Position numbers and translations under genes: made by a program
Notes under the pieces: model-generated
The model's database searches: none
What the model saw: the letters and a program-made list of their open reading frames with translations, nothing else
What the model was told of the DNA's origin: nothing
Origin: Paraburkholderia oxyphila NBRC 105797
GTDB lineage: Bacteria > Pseudomonadota > Gammaproteobacteria > Burkholderiales > Burkholderiaceae
Length of the DNA stretch: 64,000 bases
Assembly: GCF_000685075.1 (NCBI RefSeq)
Contig: NZ_BAYD01000012.1
Location: 109,236 to 173,235, forward strand
Direction of reading: 5' to 3'
In this document: positions 18,155 through 28,200 of the stretch, one piece after another
How the letters are laid out: the number at the start of each line of letters is the position of its first letter
Numbering within the stretch: the first letter of the stretch is position 1

Positions 18155-18544
18155 ATGCCACAACAGGTCAGCATGGGAGCCACGCTGCAATGCTCGTTCG
18201 GCGCCGCGCCGTCGAGCCTCGTGGTGCTGCCCGTCAATCTGGTGATGGGAGAAGGGCCGCCCGCCGCCAACATCATGGACCACGTGCCCATGGTCAACAT
18301 CATGCCGTTCGGCGTGTGCTCGTCGCTGGCCAATCCGCAGGTGGCGGCGGCCACGGCGGCGGCCCTGGGCGTGCTCACGCCCATGCCGTGCATCCCCGCA
18401 ACCCTCACCCCGTGGACACCGGGCGCGCCGACCGTGCTGCTCGGCAACCAGCCCTCGCTCGACAACGTCTCGAAGTGCATGTGCAACTGGGGCGGCGTGG
18501 TGTCGATCGTGAACCCGGCCACCGTCAACACGATGATTCCCTGA
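18155..18544 (+). CDS. PAAR-like protein, DUF4280 family
   Basis: The product has 129 residues from ATG 18155, which follows AGGGGAGAAAGA. The frame is open upstream but without conserved content. It reads as DUF4280: VSMGATLQCSFGAAPSSLVV, HVPMVNIMPFGVCSSLANP, PMPCIPATLTPWTPG, then CMCNWGGVVSIVNP. Members sit on or beside VgrG and are thought to sharpen the spike, like PAAR proteins, with conserved Cys and His residues. The four cysteines here (in LQCSFG, FGVCSS, MPCIPA and SKCMCNW) suggest a metal-bound tip. No toxin domain is attached. The vgrG gene starts 2 bases after the stop. Confidence 0.85.
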   Translation: MPQQVSMGATLQCSFGAAPSSLVVLPVNLVMGEGPPAANIMDHVPMVNIMPFGVCSSLANPQVAAATAAALGVLTPMPCIPATLTPWTPGAPTVLLGNQPSLDNVSKCMCNWGGVVSIVNPATVNTMIP

Positions 18545-18545
18545 C

Positions 18546-20543
18546 ATGACCTCGCAAGATACGAACCGCCACGTGACGGTCAGCTGCAAGGGAACCCAGG
18601 CGAGCCTGCTGTTCCTGCGCATGACCGGCCGCGACGAACTGGGCCGCCTGAGCGAGTACCGCGTGGACCTGCTGTGCGAGCAGAACAGCGTCACGCCCAA
18701 GGACGTGCTCGGCCAGGACCTGTCGATCGCGGTCTCGCTGCCCGCGGGCGGCGAGCGGCAGTTCAATGGCATCGTGACGGTGTTTCGCATGACCTCGCCG
18801 GGCAACCAGCAGTACGGCAGCATGGCGTGCTATCAGGCCATCGTGCGGCCGAGCCTGTGGCTGCTCACGCGCGGCTCGCATTGCCGCTTCTACTACGAGA
18901 AGACGGTGCCCGAGATCGTCATGAGCGTGCTCAATGACTACAACGTCGACGTGACGAACCGCTGCACCGCGACGTATCCGAAGCGCGAGCATTGCGCGCA
19001 GTACCGCGAGACCGATTTCGACTTCGTGAGCCGGCTCATGGAACACGAGGGCATCTACTATTACTTCGAGCACACGCGGAGCCGCCAGACCCTGGTGCTG
19101 GCCGATGCCGGCGACGTGCACGCCCCCATCCCGGGCTACCAGAGCATGCCGTACCGCGACCGCGACGCGGCCGCGCGCGAGGGCATGGAATGCGTCTATG
19201 AGTGGTTCGCGGGCGGCGAGCTGCAGACCGGCCACTACGAGACGAACGACTACGACTTCGAAAAGCCCTCGTCGAGCCTGCAGGGCGGCCTGCGTTCGCG
19301 CGCCACGCGCACGCAGACGTACGACGCGCCGACCTACACGATGCAGGAGCACCTCACCGGGCACACCGCGCCCGCCGACGGCGACCGCTACGCGCGCGTG
19401 GGCGTGGAGATTCGCCAGGCGCGCAACGATAGCATCGAAGGCCGCAGCACGATGCGCGGCATCTGGCCGGGCGGCTTGCTGCAGATGAGCGAGCATCCCG
19501 TGGACGACTGGAATGCAGGTTATCTGGTGGTGAGTGCGTCGTACGAGATCAATTCGGATGCCTATGTGTCGAGCCGGGCGGCGTCGGCGCAGGGCGCGCT
19601 GCCGTTCTTCGACTGCGAATTCACGGCGCTGCGCAAGGACAACCAGTTCCGCGCCGCGCGGCTCACGCCCCGCGCCGTGGTGGGCGGCTTGCAGACGGCG
19701 GTGGTGGTGGGCGACGGCAGCTCGGAAATCTTCACCGACGAATACGGCCGCATCAAGGTCCAGTTCCACTGGGAACAGCTTTACGCGAACGACGACAGCC
19801 AGGTCACGGACCGTTGCTGGGCACGCGTCTCGCAGGGCTGGGCGGGCAAGACCTGGGGCATGTTCTTCCTGCCGCGCGTGGGGCAGGAGGTGATCGTCGA
19901 ATTCATCGAAGGCGACCCCGACCATCCGCTCGTCACGGGCAGCGTGTACAACGCGAGCCTGATGCCGCCGTACAAGCTGCCGGCCAATTCGGCCTTCGCC
20001 ACGATCAAGAGCAACTCCACGCCCAATGCGTCGGGCAACAACGAGGTGCGCTTTCTCGACAAGGCGGGCGGCGAGCAATTGTTTTTTCATGCGCAAAAGG
20101 ACCACGAAACCTGGGTGATCAACGACACGTTGATGAACGTCGGCAACGACCGTCACCTGAAGGTCACGGCCAACGAGTATGTACAGGTGAGCGGCGACCG
20201 GCACGACCACGTGAGCGGCGCGCAGAACGCCAAGGTCGACGGCACGGCCTCGCTCACGGTCGGGCAGAAGCTGCAGGAGAAGGTGGGCATGGACTACGCC
20301 ATCGACGCGGGCCAGAACATTCATATCAAGGCGGGCATGAACGTGGTGATCGAGGCGGGCATGAGCATCACCCTGAAGGCGGGCGGCGCGTTCGTGGTGA
20401 TCGGGCCGAGCTCGGTCGCGGTCTCGGGCATGCCGATCCAGCTCAATTCGGGGGGCTCGGCCGGCTCGGGAGCCGGCTCTTCGCCCACGGCGCCCACCGA
20501 TCCCAAGGACGCCGACGATGGCACGAAGAAGGTGGAGTCGTGA
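18546..20543 (+). CDS. vgrG: T6SS spike protein VgrG (TssI)
   Basis: The product has 665 residues. The gp27-like part (about 1-370) includes LSEYRVDLLCEQNSVTPKDV, YETDFDFVSRLMEHEGIYYY and FEHTRSRQTLVLAD. The gp5 OB-fold (about 395-475) has DEYGRIKVQFHW, DRCWARVSQGWAGKTWGMFF and RVGQEVIVEFIEGDPDHPLV. The beta-helix repeats follow (GNDRHLKVTANEYVQVSGDR, GQNIHIKAGMNVVIEAGMSI). The protein ends in a short Gly/Ser and Lys-rich tail with no evident enzymatic extension. So this VgrG looks like a structural carrier that would need a separate cargo effector, and none is obvious next to it. Confidence 0.96.
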   Translation: MTSQDTNRHVTVSCKGTQASLLFLRMTGRDELGRLSEYRVDLLCEQNSVTPKDVLGQDLSIAVSLPAGGERQFNGIVTVFRMTSPGNQQYGSMACYQAIVRPSLWLLTRGSHCRFYYEKTVPEIVMSVLNDYNVDVTNRCTATYPKREHCAQYRETDFDFVSRLMEHEGIYYYFEHTRSRQTLVLADAGDVHAPIPGYQSMPYRDRDAAAREGMECVYEWFAGGELQTGHYETNDYDFEKPSSSLQGGLRSRATRTQTYDAPTYTMQEHLTGHTAPADGDRYARVGVEIRQARNDSIEGRSTMRGIWPGGLLQMSEHPVDDWNAGYLVVSASYEINSDAYVSSRAASAQGALPFFDCEFTALRKDNQFRAARLTPRAVVGGLQTAVVVGDGSSEIFTDEYGRIKVQFHWEQLYANDDSQVTDRCWARVSQGWAGKTWGMFFLPRVGQEVIVEFIEGDPDHPLVTGSVYNASLMPPYKLPANSAFATIKSNSTPNASGNNEVRFLDKAGGEQLFFHAQKDHETWVINDTLMNVGNDRHLKVTANEYVQVSGDRHDHVSGAQNAKVDGTASLTVGQKLQEKVGMDYAIDAGQNIHIKAGMNVVIEAGMSITLKAGGAFVVIGPSSVAVSGMPIQLNSGGSAGSGAGSSPTAPTDPKDADDGTKKVES

Positions 20544-20591
20544 GGCGCTTTGCAATCCTGATGAAATGACGGGGGAGACCTGGGTACCGCG

Positions 20592-22577
20592 ATGCAACTG
20601 ACCAATCCGATCCTCACGCTGCGCGTGGCGAAGTACAACGACGAGGCGCTCGCCGAACCGATCGCCGTGCGCTTCGGGCCGGACGGCGGCACGATCGGCC
20701 GCGCCACGACCTGCACGCTCGTGCTGCCCGACCAGCAGCGCGCGATCTCGCGCGTGCATGCGCGCGTGGAGTGCCGCGGCGGCGAGTATCTGCTGTGCGA
20801 CCTCGGCGCCAATCCGAGCGTGCTGAACCAGCGCGCGCTGGGCGGCACGCGCGAGGCGCGGCTCGCGCATGGCGATCAGTTAATGATAGGTGCGTATTTG
20901 CTGGAGGTGGCGCTGGCCGAGGGCGCGGCGCAGGACGAGGCGCGACCCTTCGGGCACGATCCGCTCGCGGGCGTGCAGGTGCTGCGAGGCGCGCCGGAGG
21001 CCGAAGACCTGACGCTGCCCGAGCATCCGCTGGTCAACCCGTTTGCGCCGGGCGGCTTTGGCCAGGCGGGCGGCACGGGCGCCGGTGTGGCAGGCGCCGG
21101 CCAGCTGGATGCGCTCGGCGCGGCGTGCCTGGGCACCGATGAGCGCGTGGTCGCTCGGTCCGGCTATGCGGGATCGGAAAGCGACCACGTCCCGCCCGAG
21201 CTGCAGGCGCTCACGCCGCCTGCGCTCACGCCTGCCGCGTCTCCCGCTTCGATGTCTGGAGCCGGTGGTATTCCAGCGGACTACGATCCGTTGGCCGACG
21301 CCCTGGCGCAGTGGGAGTCGGGCGGCAGCGTGGCGCATGCGCCGGTGCCGACCACCGGCGTGGCGACGCCCAGCGTAGCGACGCCCGGCGCCTTTTCTCC
21401 TCATGTGGCGCCTGCCATGACGCCGGTGCCGCCGCTCGTGCCGCCGCCGATGCCGGCTTCGTTGCCAGCGTTTGCCGCCATGCCTGGAGCGGCCGATCCG
21501 CTCGGCCTGGGCGCAGGCGGGCCGACGGGTTTGCCCGCGAGCTTGTTGGGCGATGCGGCACCGCATGGCGCGACGCCGTTCGACGATCTCTTTGCGCCGG
21601 CCGGGCCGGCGTCGCCAGCGTCGGCAGGGTCTTTCGCGCCGCCGGCGCAGCCCGCTGCTGCGCCCCAGGCGCCACCGCGCGAGTTGCTGCCTTCCGTGAC
21701 GCAAATCTTTGCGCCCGCCGCGCCATCGCAGCCCGAGCCGCCGCCTCCCGTGCAAGCGAAGGCCGAAGCGGCGCCGACGCCACCGCGACAGGCCACGCCC
21801 ACGCCTGACGCTGCACCGGCCCTCACGCCAGGACCCACGCCAATACCCGCGCTAACACCGGCCGCGCCCGCGCCGCAACCCACCGCACGCGCGGCAACGC
21901 CCGCGCCCGCCGCGCCCGCTTCAACCGACGAGCAGGCCATGCTCGCCGCGCTGCTCGAAGGCCTGGGACTCGACGCCGGGCGCGCGCCGAACCTGCCGGC
22001 CGCGGACCTCGCGCGGCTCGTCGGCGCGATGCTGCGCGATTCGCTGCGCGGGACCATGGCGGTATTGCGCGCGCGCTCGATGACCAAGCGCGAGGCGCGG
22101 CTCGACACCACGCTCATCGTCGAGCGCGACAACAACCCGCTCAAGTTCTTCCCCGACGTGGACAGCGCGCTCGCGCAAATGCTCACCGGCCGCGCGCAGG
22201 GCTACCTGCCACCCGCCGAGGCGGTCGCACGCGCGTTCGTCGACATCGAATCGCACGAACTGGCCGTGCTGGTTGGGATGCGCGCGGCGCTCGCGCACGT
22301 GCTCGCGCGTTTCGACCCGGCCACGCTCGAGGCGCAGTTGAGCGAGCAGGGCGTGCTCGACCGCGTGCTCTCGAACCGCAAGGCGAAGCTCTGGGACCGC
22401 TTTGTCGAGTTGCGCGCAGGCATCGCGCGCGAAGCCGAGGACGACTTCCAGAAGCTCTTCGGCAAGGCCTTCAACGAGGCCTACGAAGCGCAGGTGGACG
22501 CCATGCAACGCGCGCGCGAAGCGAGCAGAACGATGGGCGAGGATGCGCAGACGAAACCGAAAACGGGGCCCGCCTGA
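20592..22577 (+). CDS. fha: T6SS FHA-domain protein (TagH/Fha)
   Basis: The product has 661 residues. An FHA domain covers about residues 15-110 (GGTIGRATTCTLVLPDQQRA, ISRVHARVE), including the Ser-Arg-x-His phosphothreonine-binding core. A long Pro/Ala-rich linker (about 200-440) is probably disordered. The conserved TagH C-terminal domain (about 445-640) has LLEGLGLDAGR, LVGAMLRDSLRGTMAVLRAR, NNPLKFFPDVDSALAQML, and LWDRFVELRAGIAREAEDDF. In other systems Fha is phosphorylated by PpkA, dephosphorylated by PppA and promotes assembly. Here the phosphatase is present but no PpkA is seen in the window. Confidence 0.93.
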   Translation: MQLTNPILTLRVAKYNDEALAEPIAVRFGPDGGTIGRATTCTLVLPDQQRAISRVHARVECRGGEYLLCDLGANPSVLNQRALGGTREARLAHGDQLMIGAYLLEVALAEGAAQDEARPFGHDPLAGVQVLRGAPEAEDLTLPEHPLVNPFAPGGFGQAGGTGAGVAGAGQLDALGAACLGTDERVVARSGYAGSESDHVPPELQALTPPALTPAASPASMSGAGGIPADYDPLADALAQWESGGSVAHAPVPTTGVATPSVATPGAFSPHVAPAMTPVPPLVPPPMPASLPAFAAMPGAADPLGLGAGGPTGLPASLLGDAAPHGATPFDDLFAPAGPASPASAGSFAPPAQPAAAPQAPPRELLPSVTQIFAPAAPSQPEPPPPVQAKAEAAPTPPRQATPTPDAAPALTPGPTPIPALTPAAPAPQPTARAATPAPAAPASTDEQAMLAALLEGLGLDAGRAPNLPAADLARLVGAMLRDSLRGTMAVLRARSMTKREARLDTTLIVERDNNPLKFFPDVDSALAQMLTGRAQGYLPPAEAVARAFVDIESHELAVLVGMRAALAHVLARFDPATLEAQLSEQGVLDRVLSNRKAKLWDRFVELRAGIAREAEDDFQKLFGKAFNEAYEAQVDAMQRAREASRTMGEDAQTKPKTGPA

Positions 22578-22625
22578 CCTGAGTGCTGGCGGTCGCCTCC
22601 TCAACCATACGACGACGAGAACAAC

Positions 22626-23960
22626 GTGTCCTGGAACAGCAAAGTCATCTGGTCGGAAGGCATGTTTCTGCAGCCGCATCATATGCAGCAGCATGACCGT
22701 TATCTGCAGGCGCAGCTCGAGACGCGCGCGGGCGGCCTGCGCCCCTATGCCTGGGGCTTCGCCGCGCTCGAGATCGACGAGCAATTGCTCAAGCTCGGCA
22801 AGCTCGCGCTGCTCTCCTGCGCGGGCGTCTTTCCCGACGGCACGCCGTTCAATCTGCCTGGCGACGACGACCTGCCCGAGCCGCTCGACATTCCCGAGGG
22901 CACGCGTAGCATGCTGGTCACGCTCGCGCTGCCGGTGCGCCGCCCCGGCGTGCCGGAAACGGGCAATGAGGAGAGCGAAGAGAATTTCGCGCGCCATCGC
23001 CGCGCCGATGCCGAGGTGCCCGACAGCAACGACCCGAACGCGAGCGCGGCCCTCGTGGAAATCGGCAAGCTGCGCGTGCGCCTCGCGCTGGAGCCCGATG
23101 TGGCGAACGCCTACGCCACGCTCGGCGTGGCGCGCGTGATCGAGCGGCAGCCCGACAACCGCGTCGTGCTCGAAGCCGACTACAGCCCGCCGTGTCTCGA
23201 CTATCGCGTGGCGCCGCGTTTGCGCGCCTTCACCGACGACCTCGTAGGCCTCCTGCACCAGCGCGGCGAGGCGCTGGCCGCGCGGCTCGTGCAGCCCGGC
23301 GTGACGGGCGTGGCCGAAGTCTCCGACTTCCTGCTGCTCGAACTGATCAACCGCGCGGAACCGCTCGCGGCGCATTTCGCCACGATGACGGGGCTGCATC
23401 CCGAGGCGCTCTATCGGATGGTGGTGCAGCTCGCGGGCGAGCTGGCCACCTTCAGCCAGAAGAACAAGCGCCCCAATGCGTATCCCGTCTATCGGCACGA
23501 CCGCTTGCGCGAGACCTTCGCGCCCGTGATCGACGACTTGCGCGCGGCGCTCAGCATGGTCATGGACCCGCACGCGGTGCCCATTCCGCTCGAAGAGCGC
23601 AAGTTCGGCCTGCGCGTCGCGCTGGTGCCCGACAAGAACCTGTTCGCCTCGGCCAACTTCGTGCTGGCGGTGCGCGCGCAGATGCCGGCCGAAGCCATCC
23701 TCACCGGCTTCGCGCCGCAGGTGAAGATCGGGCCGATCGAGCGCATCCGCGACCTCGTGAATCTGCAACTGCCGGGCATCGGCTTGCGGGCGCTGCCCGT
23801 GGCGCCGCGCCAGTTGCCGTTTCATGCGGGATTCACGTATTTCGAGCTCGACCGGGGCAACGAACTGTGGAAACAGTTCGCGGCTTCGGCGGGCATGGCG
23901 TTGCACGTCGCGGGTGAGTTTCCCGGCCTCGCGATGGAATTCTGGGCGATCCGCCGATAG
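22626..23960 (+). CDS. tssK: T6SS baseplate protein TssK
   Basis: The product has 444 residues from GTG 22626. The N-terminal signature SWNSKVIWSEGMFLQPHHMQ, followed by QHDRYLQAQLETRAGGLRPY, is diagnostic. Later motifs are EVSDFLLLELINRAEPLAAH, LVPDKNLFASANFVLAV and FTYFELDRGNELWKQFAAS. TssK trimers link the baseplate to the TssM/TssL membrane complex on its cytoplasmic side. Length is as in the family. Confidence 0.97.
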   Translation: MSWNSKVIWSEGMFLQPHHMQQHDRYLQAQLETRAGGLRPYAWGFAALEIDEQLLKLGKLALLSCAGVFPDGTPFNLPGDDDLPEPLDIPEGTRSMLVTLALPVRRPGVPETGNEESEENFARHRRADAEVPDSNDPNASAALVEIGKLRVRLALEPDVANAYATLGVARVIERQPDNRVVLEADYSPPCLDYRVAPRLRAFTDDLVGLLHQRGEALAARLVQPGVTGVAEVSDFLLLELINRAEPLAAHFATMTGLHPEALYRMVVQLAGELATFSQKNKRPNAYPVYRHDRLRETFAPVIDDLRAALSMVMDPHAVPIPLEERKFGLRVALVPDKNLFASANFVLAVRAQMPAEAILTGFAPQVKIGPIERIRDLVNLQLPGIGLRALPVAPRQLPFHAGFTYFELDRGNELWKQFAASAGMALHVAGEFPGLAMEFWAIRR

Positions 23961-24009
23961 GCGCTTGCGTCTGGCGCAGCGGCGCCATCGATTGAGGAGG
24001 ACGTGCACC

Positions 24010-25296
24010 GTGTCACCCGACGACCCACGCATGAGCGCCGACCCCGGCGCCACGATCCTGATCCCGACGCCGGGCGGCGCGCGTGCGCCGTTCGTGGCCG
24101 CGGCGTCGTCCGTCGCGCCGATTCCCGCCGACGCGGGCGGCCTGAATCCGCTGCTGCGCGCGGCCAATCCGCTCATCGACCTGGCCTTGCCGCTGCGTCA
24201 GCTACCCACGCACCCCGACCTCGAACAGTTGCGCACGCAACTGATTCAGATGGTGCGGACCTTCGAAACGCAGGGGCGCGCAAGCGGCTACGACGACGAA
24301 AAGCTCGGCGCCTCGCGCTATTGCCTGTGCACCTTCCTCGACGAGGCGATTTCGAGCACGCCCTGGGGCGCGGGGGCGTGGGCGAGCCGCAGCCTGCTCG
24401 TGACCTTCCATAACGAGGCCTCGGGCGGCGAGCGCTTCTTCCTGATTCTCCAGCGGCTCGCGCAGAACCCCGGCGCGAACGTCGACGTGCTCGAACTGAT
24501 GTACGTGATACTCGGCCTCGGCTTCGAAGGGCGCTACCGCCTCATCGACGGCGGCCGCACCCAGCTCGACGCGGTGCGCGAGCGGCTCGAACAGATGATC
24601 CGCGCACAGCGCGGCGCCGTCGAACGCGAGCTCTCGCCGCAATGGCAGCCTGTGAGTGTGGAGCGCAAGCCGCTGTTGCAACTGGTGCCGCTGTGGGTGG
24701 CGGCAGCCGTGGCGTGCGTCGTGCTGGTGGTCGCGCATCTGGTGCTGAGCTTCCGGCTCAACGACGCATCGGACAGCGTGTTCCAGGCGCTGCACGCGAT
24801 CCGCGTCGCGCCGCCGCCGGTGCTCGTGGCGAAGATGGAGGCCGCACCGAAGCCCGCGCCCAAGCTCGCGCAATTCCTCGCGCCCGAGATCGCGCAGGGC
24901 CTCGTGCGCGTGACCACCCAGCCCGACCGCACGATCGTCGAGGTGAACGGCGACGGCCTGTTCGCCTCGGGCAGCGCGGAACTCACGCCCACGTATTTGC
25001 CGATCATCCAGCGCATCGGCGACGCCTTGAAGGACGTGCGCGGCAACGTCGTGGTCACGGGCCACACCGACAATCAGCGGCTCATTTCCGCGCGCTTCCC
25101 GTCGAACTGGCATCTCTCGCAGGCGCGCGCGGAGACCGTGAAGGACCTGCTGGTCGCCCGCGCCGGCACGCCCGCGCGCTTCACCGCGGAGGGGCGCGGC
25201 GACACCGAGCCCATCGCGCCGAACGACAGCGCCGCCAACCGCGCGCGTAACCGCCGCGTGGACATTGCCGTGCTCGCACCGGGAGCCACGCCATGA
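24010..25296 (+). CDS. tssL: T6SS inner-membrane protein TssL (DotU/IcmH) with OmpA-type C-terminal domain
   Basis: The product has 428 residues from GTG 24010, preceded by GAGGAGGA at 23994-24001. The cytoplasmic DotU domain spans about 40-215 (LNPLLRAANPLIDLALPLRQ, LCTFLDEAISSTPWG, MYVILGLGFEGRYRL). One membrane segment lies near 220-242 (LWVAAAVACVVLVVAHLVLS). A periplasmic OmpA-like peptidoglycan-binding domain follows at about 300-425 (LFASGSAELTPTYLPIIQRI, VVVTGHTDNQRL, ANRARNRRVDIAVL). This is the extended form of TssL that anchors itself to the cell wall. The stop overlaps the tssM start as ATGA. Confidence 0.95.
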   Translation: MSPDDPRMSADPGATILIPTPGGARAPFVAAASSVAPIPADAGGLNPLLRAANPLIDLALPLRQLPTHPDLEQLRTQLIQMVRTFETQGRASGYDDEKLGASRYCLCTFLDEAISSTPWGAGAWASRSLLVTFHNEASGGERFFLILQRLAQNPGANVDVLELMYVILGLGFEGRYRLIDGGRTQLDAVRERLEQMIRAQRGAVERELSPQWQPVSVERKPLLQLVPLWVAAAVACVVLVVAHLVLSFRLNDASDSVFQALHAIRVAPPPVLVAKMEAAPKPAPKLAQFLAPEIAQGLVRVTTQPDRTIVEVNGDGLFASGSAELTPTYLPIIQRIGDALKDVRGNVVVTGHTDNQRLISARFPSNWHLSQARAETVKDLLVARAGTPARFTAEGRGDTEPIAPNDSAANRARNRRVDIAVLAPGATP

Positions 25297-28200
25297 TCAA
25301 GAAGCTGGTGGACTGGCTGCGACGCACGATCGTGCTGTCGTTTCTGGGCGTGCTCGCACTCGCGCTGATCGTCTGGATCGAGGGACCGCTCTTCGCATGG
25401 GCGGGCAGCGCGCCGCTCGAATCGGGCACGAGCCGCTGGATCGTGATCGCGATCCTCTTCTTGCTGTGGGCGCTCTACTGGTTCGTGCGCTGGCTGCGCG
25501 TGCGCCTCGCCAACGTGAAGTTCACGCGCGTGGTGGCCGAGGGCGCGGAACAGGCGGCACCGGGCAAGGAGCAATCGGACGCCGACGTGGCCGCGCTGCG
25601 CAAGCGCTTCGAAGAGGCCATGGCCATTCTGCGCAAGTCGCGCGTGAAGGGGCGCTTCGGGAGCCAGTACGTGTACCAGTTGCCGTGGTACATGTTCGTG
25701 GGCGCGCCGGGCACCGGCAAGACCACGGCGCTCACGCACTCGGGCCTGAAATTCCCGCTCTCGACGCAACTGGGCGACCAGGCGGTGGGCGGCGTGGGCG
25801 GCACGCGCAACTGCGACTGGTGGTTCACCGACGACGCGGTGCTGCTCGACACCGCGGGCCGCTTCACCACGCAGGACAGCTTCGCGGCCGCCGATCAGGC
25901 CGCGTGGGGCGGCTTCCTGCAACTGCTGCGCAAGTACCGGCCGCGCCGCCCGCTCAACGGCGTGATCGTGGCGGTCTCGGCGCAGGATCTGCTGCAGCTT
26001 TCCGACACCCAGCGCGCGTTGCAGGCCTCGGCCGTGCATGAACGCCTGAAGGAGCTCTATGAGCGCCTCGGCACGCGCTTTCCGGTCTATGTGCTGGTGA
26101 CGAAGTGCGATTTGCTGGCCGGGTTCGCCGAGTTCTTCGACGACCTGGGCCGCGACGAGCGCGAGCAGGTCTGGGGCGTGACGTTCGCCTTCGACGAGGA
26201 CGGCGGTGCCACTCCAGGCAATCCAGGCAGTCCGAACGACACGCTCGCGCAGTTTCCGGCGCAGTTCGACGCGCTGGAGAAGCGCTTGCAGGCGCGCGTG
26301 CTGCATCGCATGCAGCAGGAGACGGACACGCGGCGGCGCGCGCTCGTCTATGGATTCCCGCAGCAGTTCGCTGGGCTCGAAAGCGTCTTGCAGGCCTTCC
26401 TGAACGACGCATTCAGCGCATCGCGCTACGAAAAGCCGGTGCTGCTGCGCGGCGTCTATTTCACGAGCGGCACCCAGGAAGGGCGCCCGATCGACCGTGT
26501 CATGAGCGCCGTGGCCGCGGCGCTCGGCCTGCAGCAGCAGGTCGTGCTGCCCGATGCCTCGGCGGGGCGCGCGTACTTCATCACGCGGCTCCTGCGCGAC
26601 GTGATCTTTCACGAGTCCGGGGTCGCGGGCACCAACCGCCGGCTCGAGCAGCGGCGCGCGTGGCTGCAGCGCATTGCGCTCGGCGCGATCGCACTCTTCA
26701 CGGTGCTCGCGCTCGGTGCGTTCTTCATCAGCTATCAGCGCAACGAGGCCTACGTGGCGCACGCGGCGCAACAGGCCGACGCGCTCAAGCAGCTAGCGCA
26801 GGCCACACCGCCCACCGACAACCCGCTCGCGCTGCTGCCGCTCCTGAACGCCGCGCGCGACTTGCCGGGCGGCTACGCGCAGCGCAATGCGAGCGTGCCG
26901 TGGCTCTCGCGCCTCGGGCTCTACCAGGGCGACAAGCTCGGGCTCGAGGCGCAGGCGAGCTACCGCCGGCTGCTGGGGCAAACGCTGCTGCCGCTCGTGG
27001 TCCGGCGCATGGAAGAAGAGTTGCGGCGCGGCGACGCGAACAACGGCGAGTTCCAGTACGAAGTGCTGCGCGCCTACCTGATGCTCGGCGACCCCTCGCA
27101 CTACGACGCCGATGCGGTGCGCCTGTGGGCCGACGTCGACTGGCAGCGCGGCCCGCTGCGCGATGCGAGCGATGCGCAGCGCAACGATATCGACGGCCAT
27201 CTTGCGGCGCTGTTCGAGCCCGCGTTCTTCGACCCCTCGCTGCCGCTCGACAAGACCCTGATCCAGCAGGCGCGCACGAACCTCGCGAAGATGCCGCTCG
27301 CGCAACGCATGTTCGACAGCGTGCGGCGCGATCTCGACGCCCAGCATCTGCCCGACTTCAGCGTGGCGGGCGCGGGCGGCCAGAACGCGGCGCTCGTGCT
27401 GGTGCGCAAGAGCGGCGCGCCGCTCACGCGCGGCGTGCCCGGCGCATTCACGCTCGCCGGCTATCGCAAGTTCCTCACGCTGCGCGACGCCGCGGTGCTC
27501 GACGTGGCGCGCGACAACTGGGTGCTCGGCCGCGACGAGCAGGTGCTCACGCCTGCGGCCGCCAACGACCTCAAGACGGCGATGACGCAGCTTTACTACG
27601 ACGAATACATCCGCCAGTGGGACGCGCTGCTCGGCGATATCGACGTGGTGCCGTTCGACGGCGTGGACAAGGGCGCGCGCGTGGCCTACGCGCTCGGCAA
27701 TGCCGACTCGCCGCTGCGCGCGGTCATGGTGGCGGCGGCGCAGGAGACCACGCTCGGCAGCATCAACGAAGGCGGCACCATAGGTGGGCAGGCGGGGGCG
27801 CTCATCAACGGCAAGATCGAGGCGATGAAGAAGAAGCTGGAAAGCGCGCTCGGCAACGCCCCCGACGACACGGCCAACGGTGCACCTGCACAGGTCAATC
27901 CCGTCGATGCGCATTTTCAGGCGCTGCACGACCTCGTGGGCAAGCCCGGTGCGCAAGGACCGTCGCCGCTCGACACGCAGCTCGCGGCGCTCAAGGACGC
28001 GGCCACCTACCTCCAGGCCGCCGATACCGCGCGCCGCCAGGGCCTGGCGCCGCCGCCCGGCGACGCCATCGGCAAGCTCAAGCTCGCCTCGCAGGGCGCG
28101 CCCGCGCCGCTGGCGGCGGTCGCGAACGACGTGGCGACCGGCGCCACGGCGCTGATGGCGGGCGGCGAGCGCGCCCGCCTGAATGCGCTCTGGCTCGCGA

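Noticed and set aside
18525..20870. 781-codon minus-strand ORF across vgrG
   Set aside because: Antisense to vgrG and fha, Arg/His/Val-rich, no motif.
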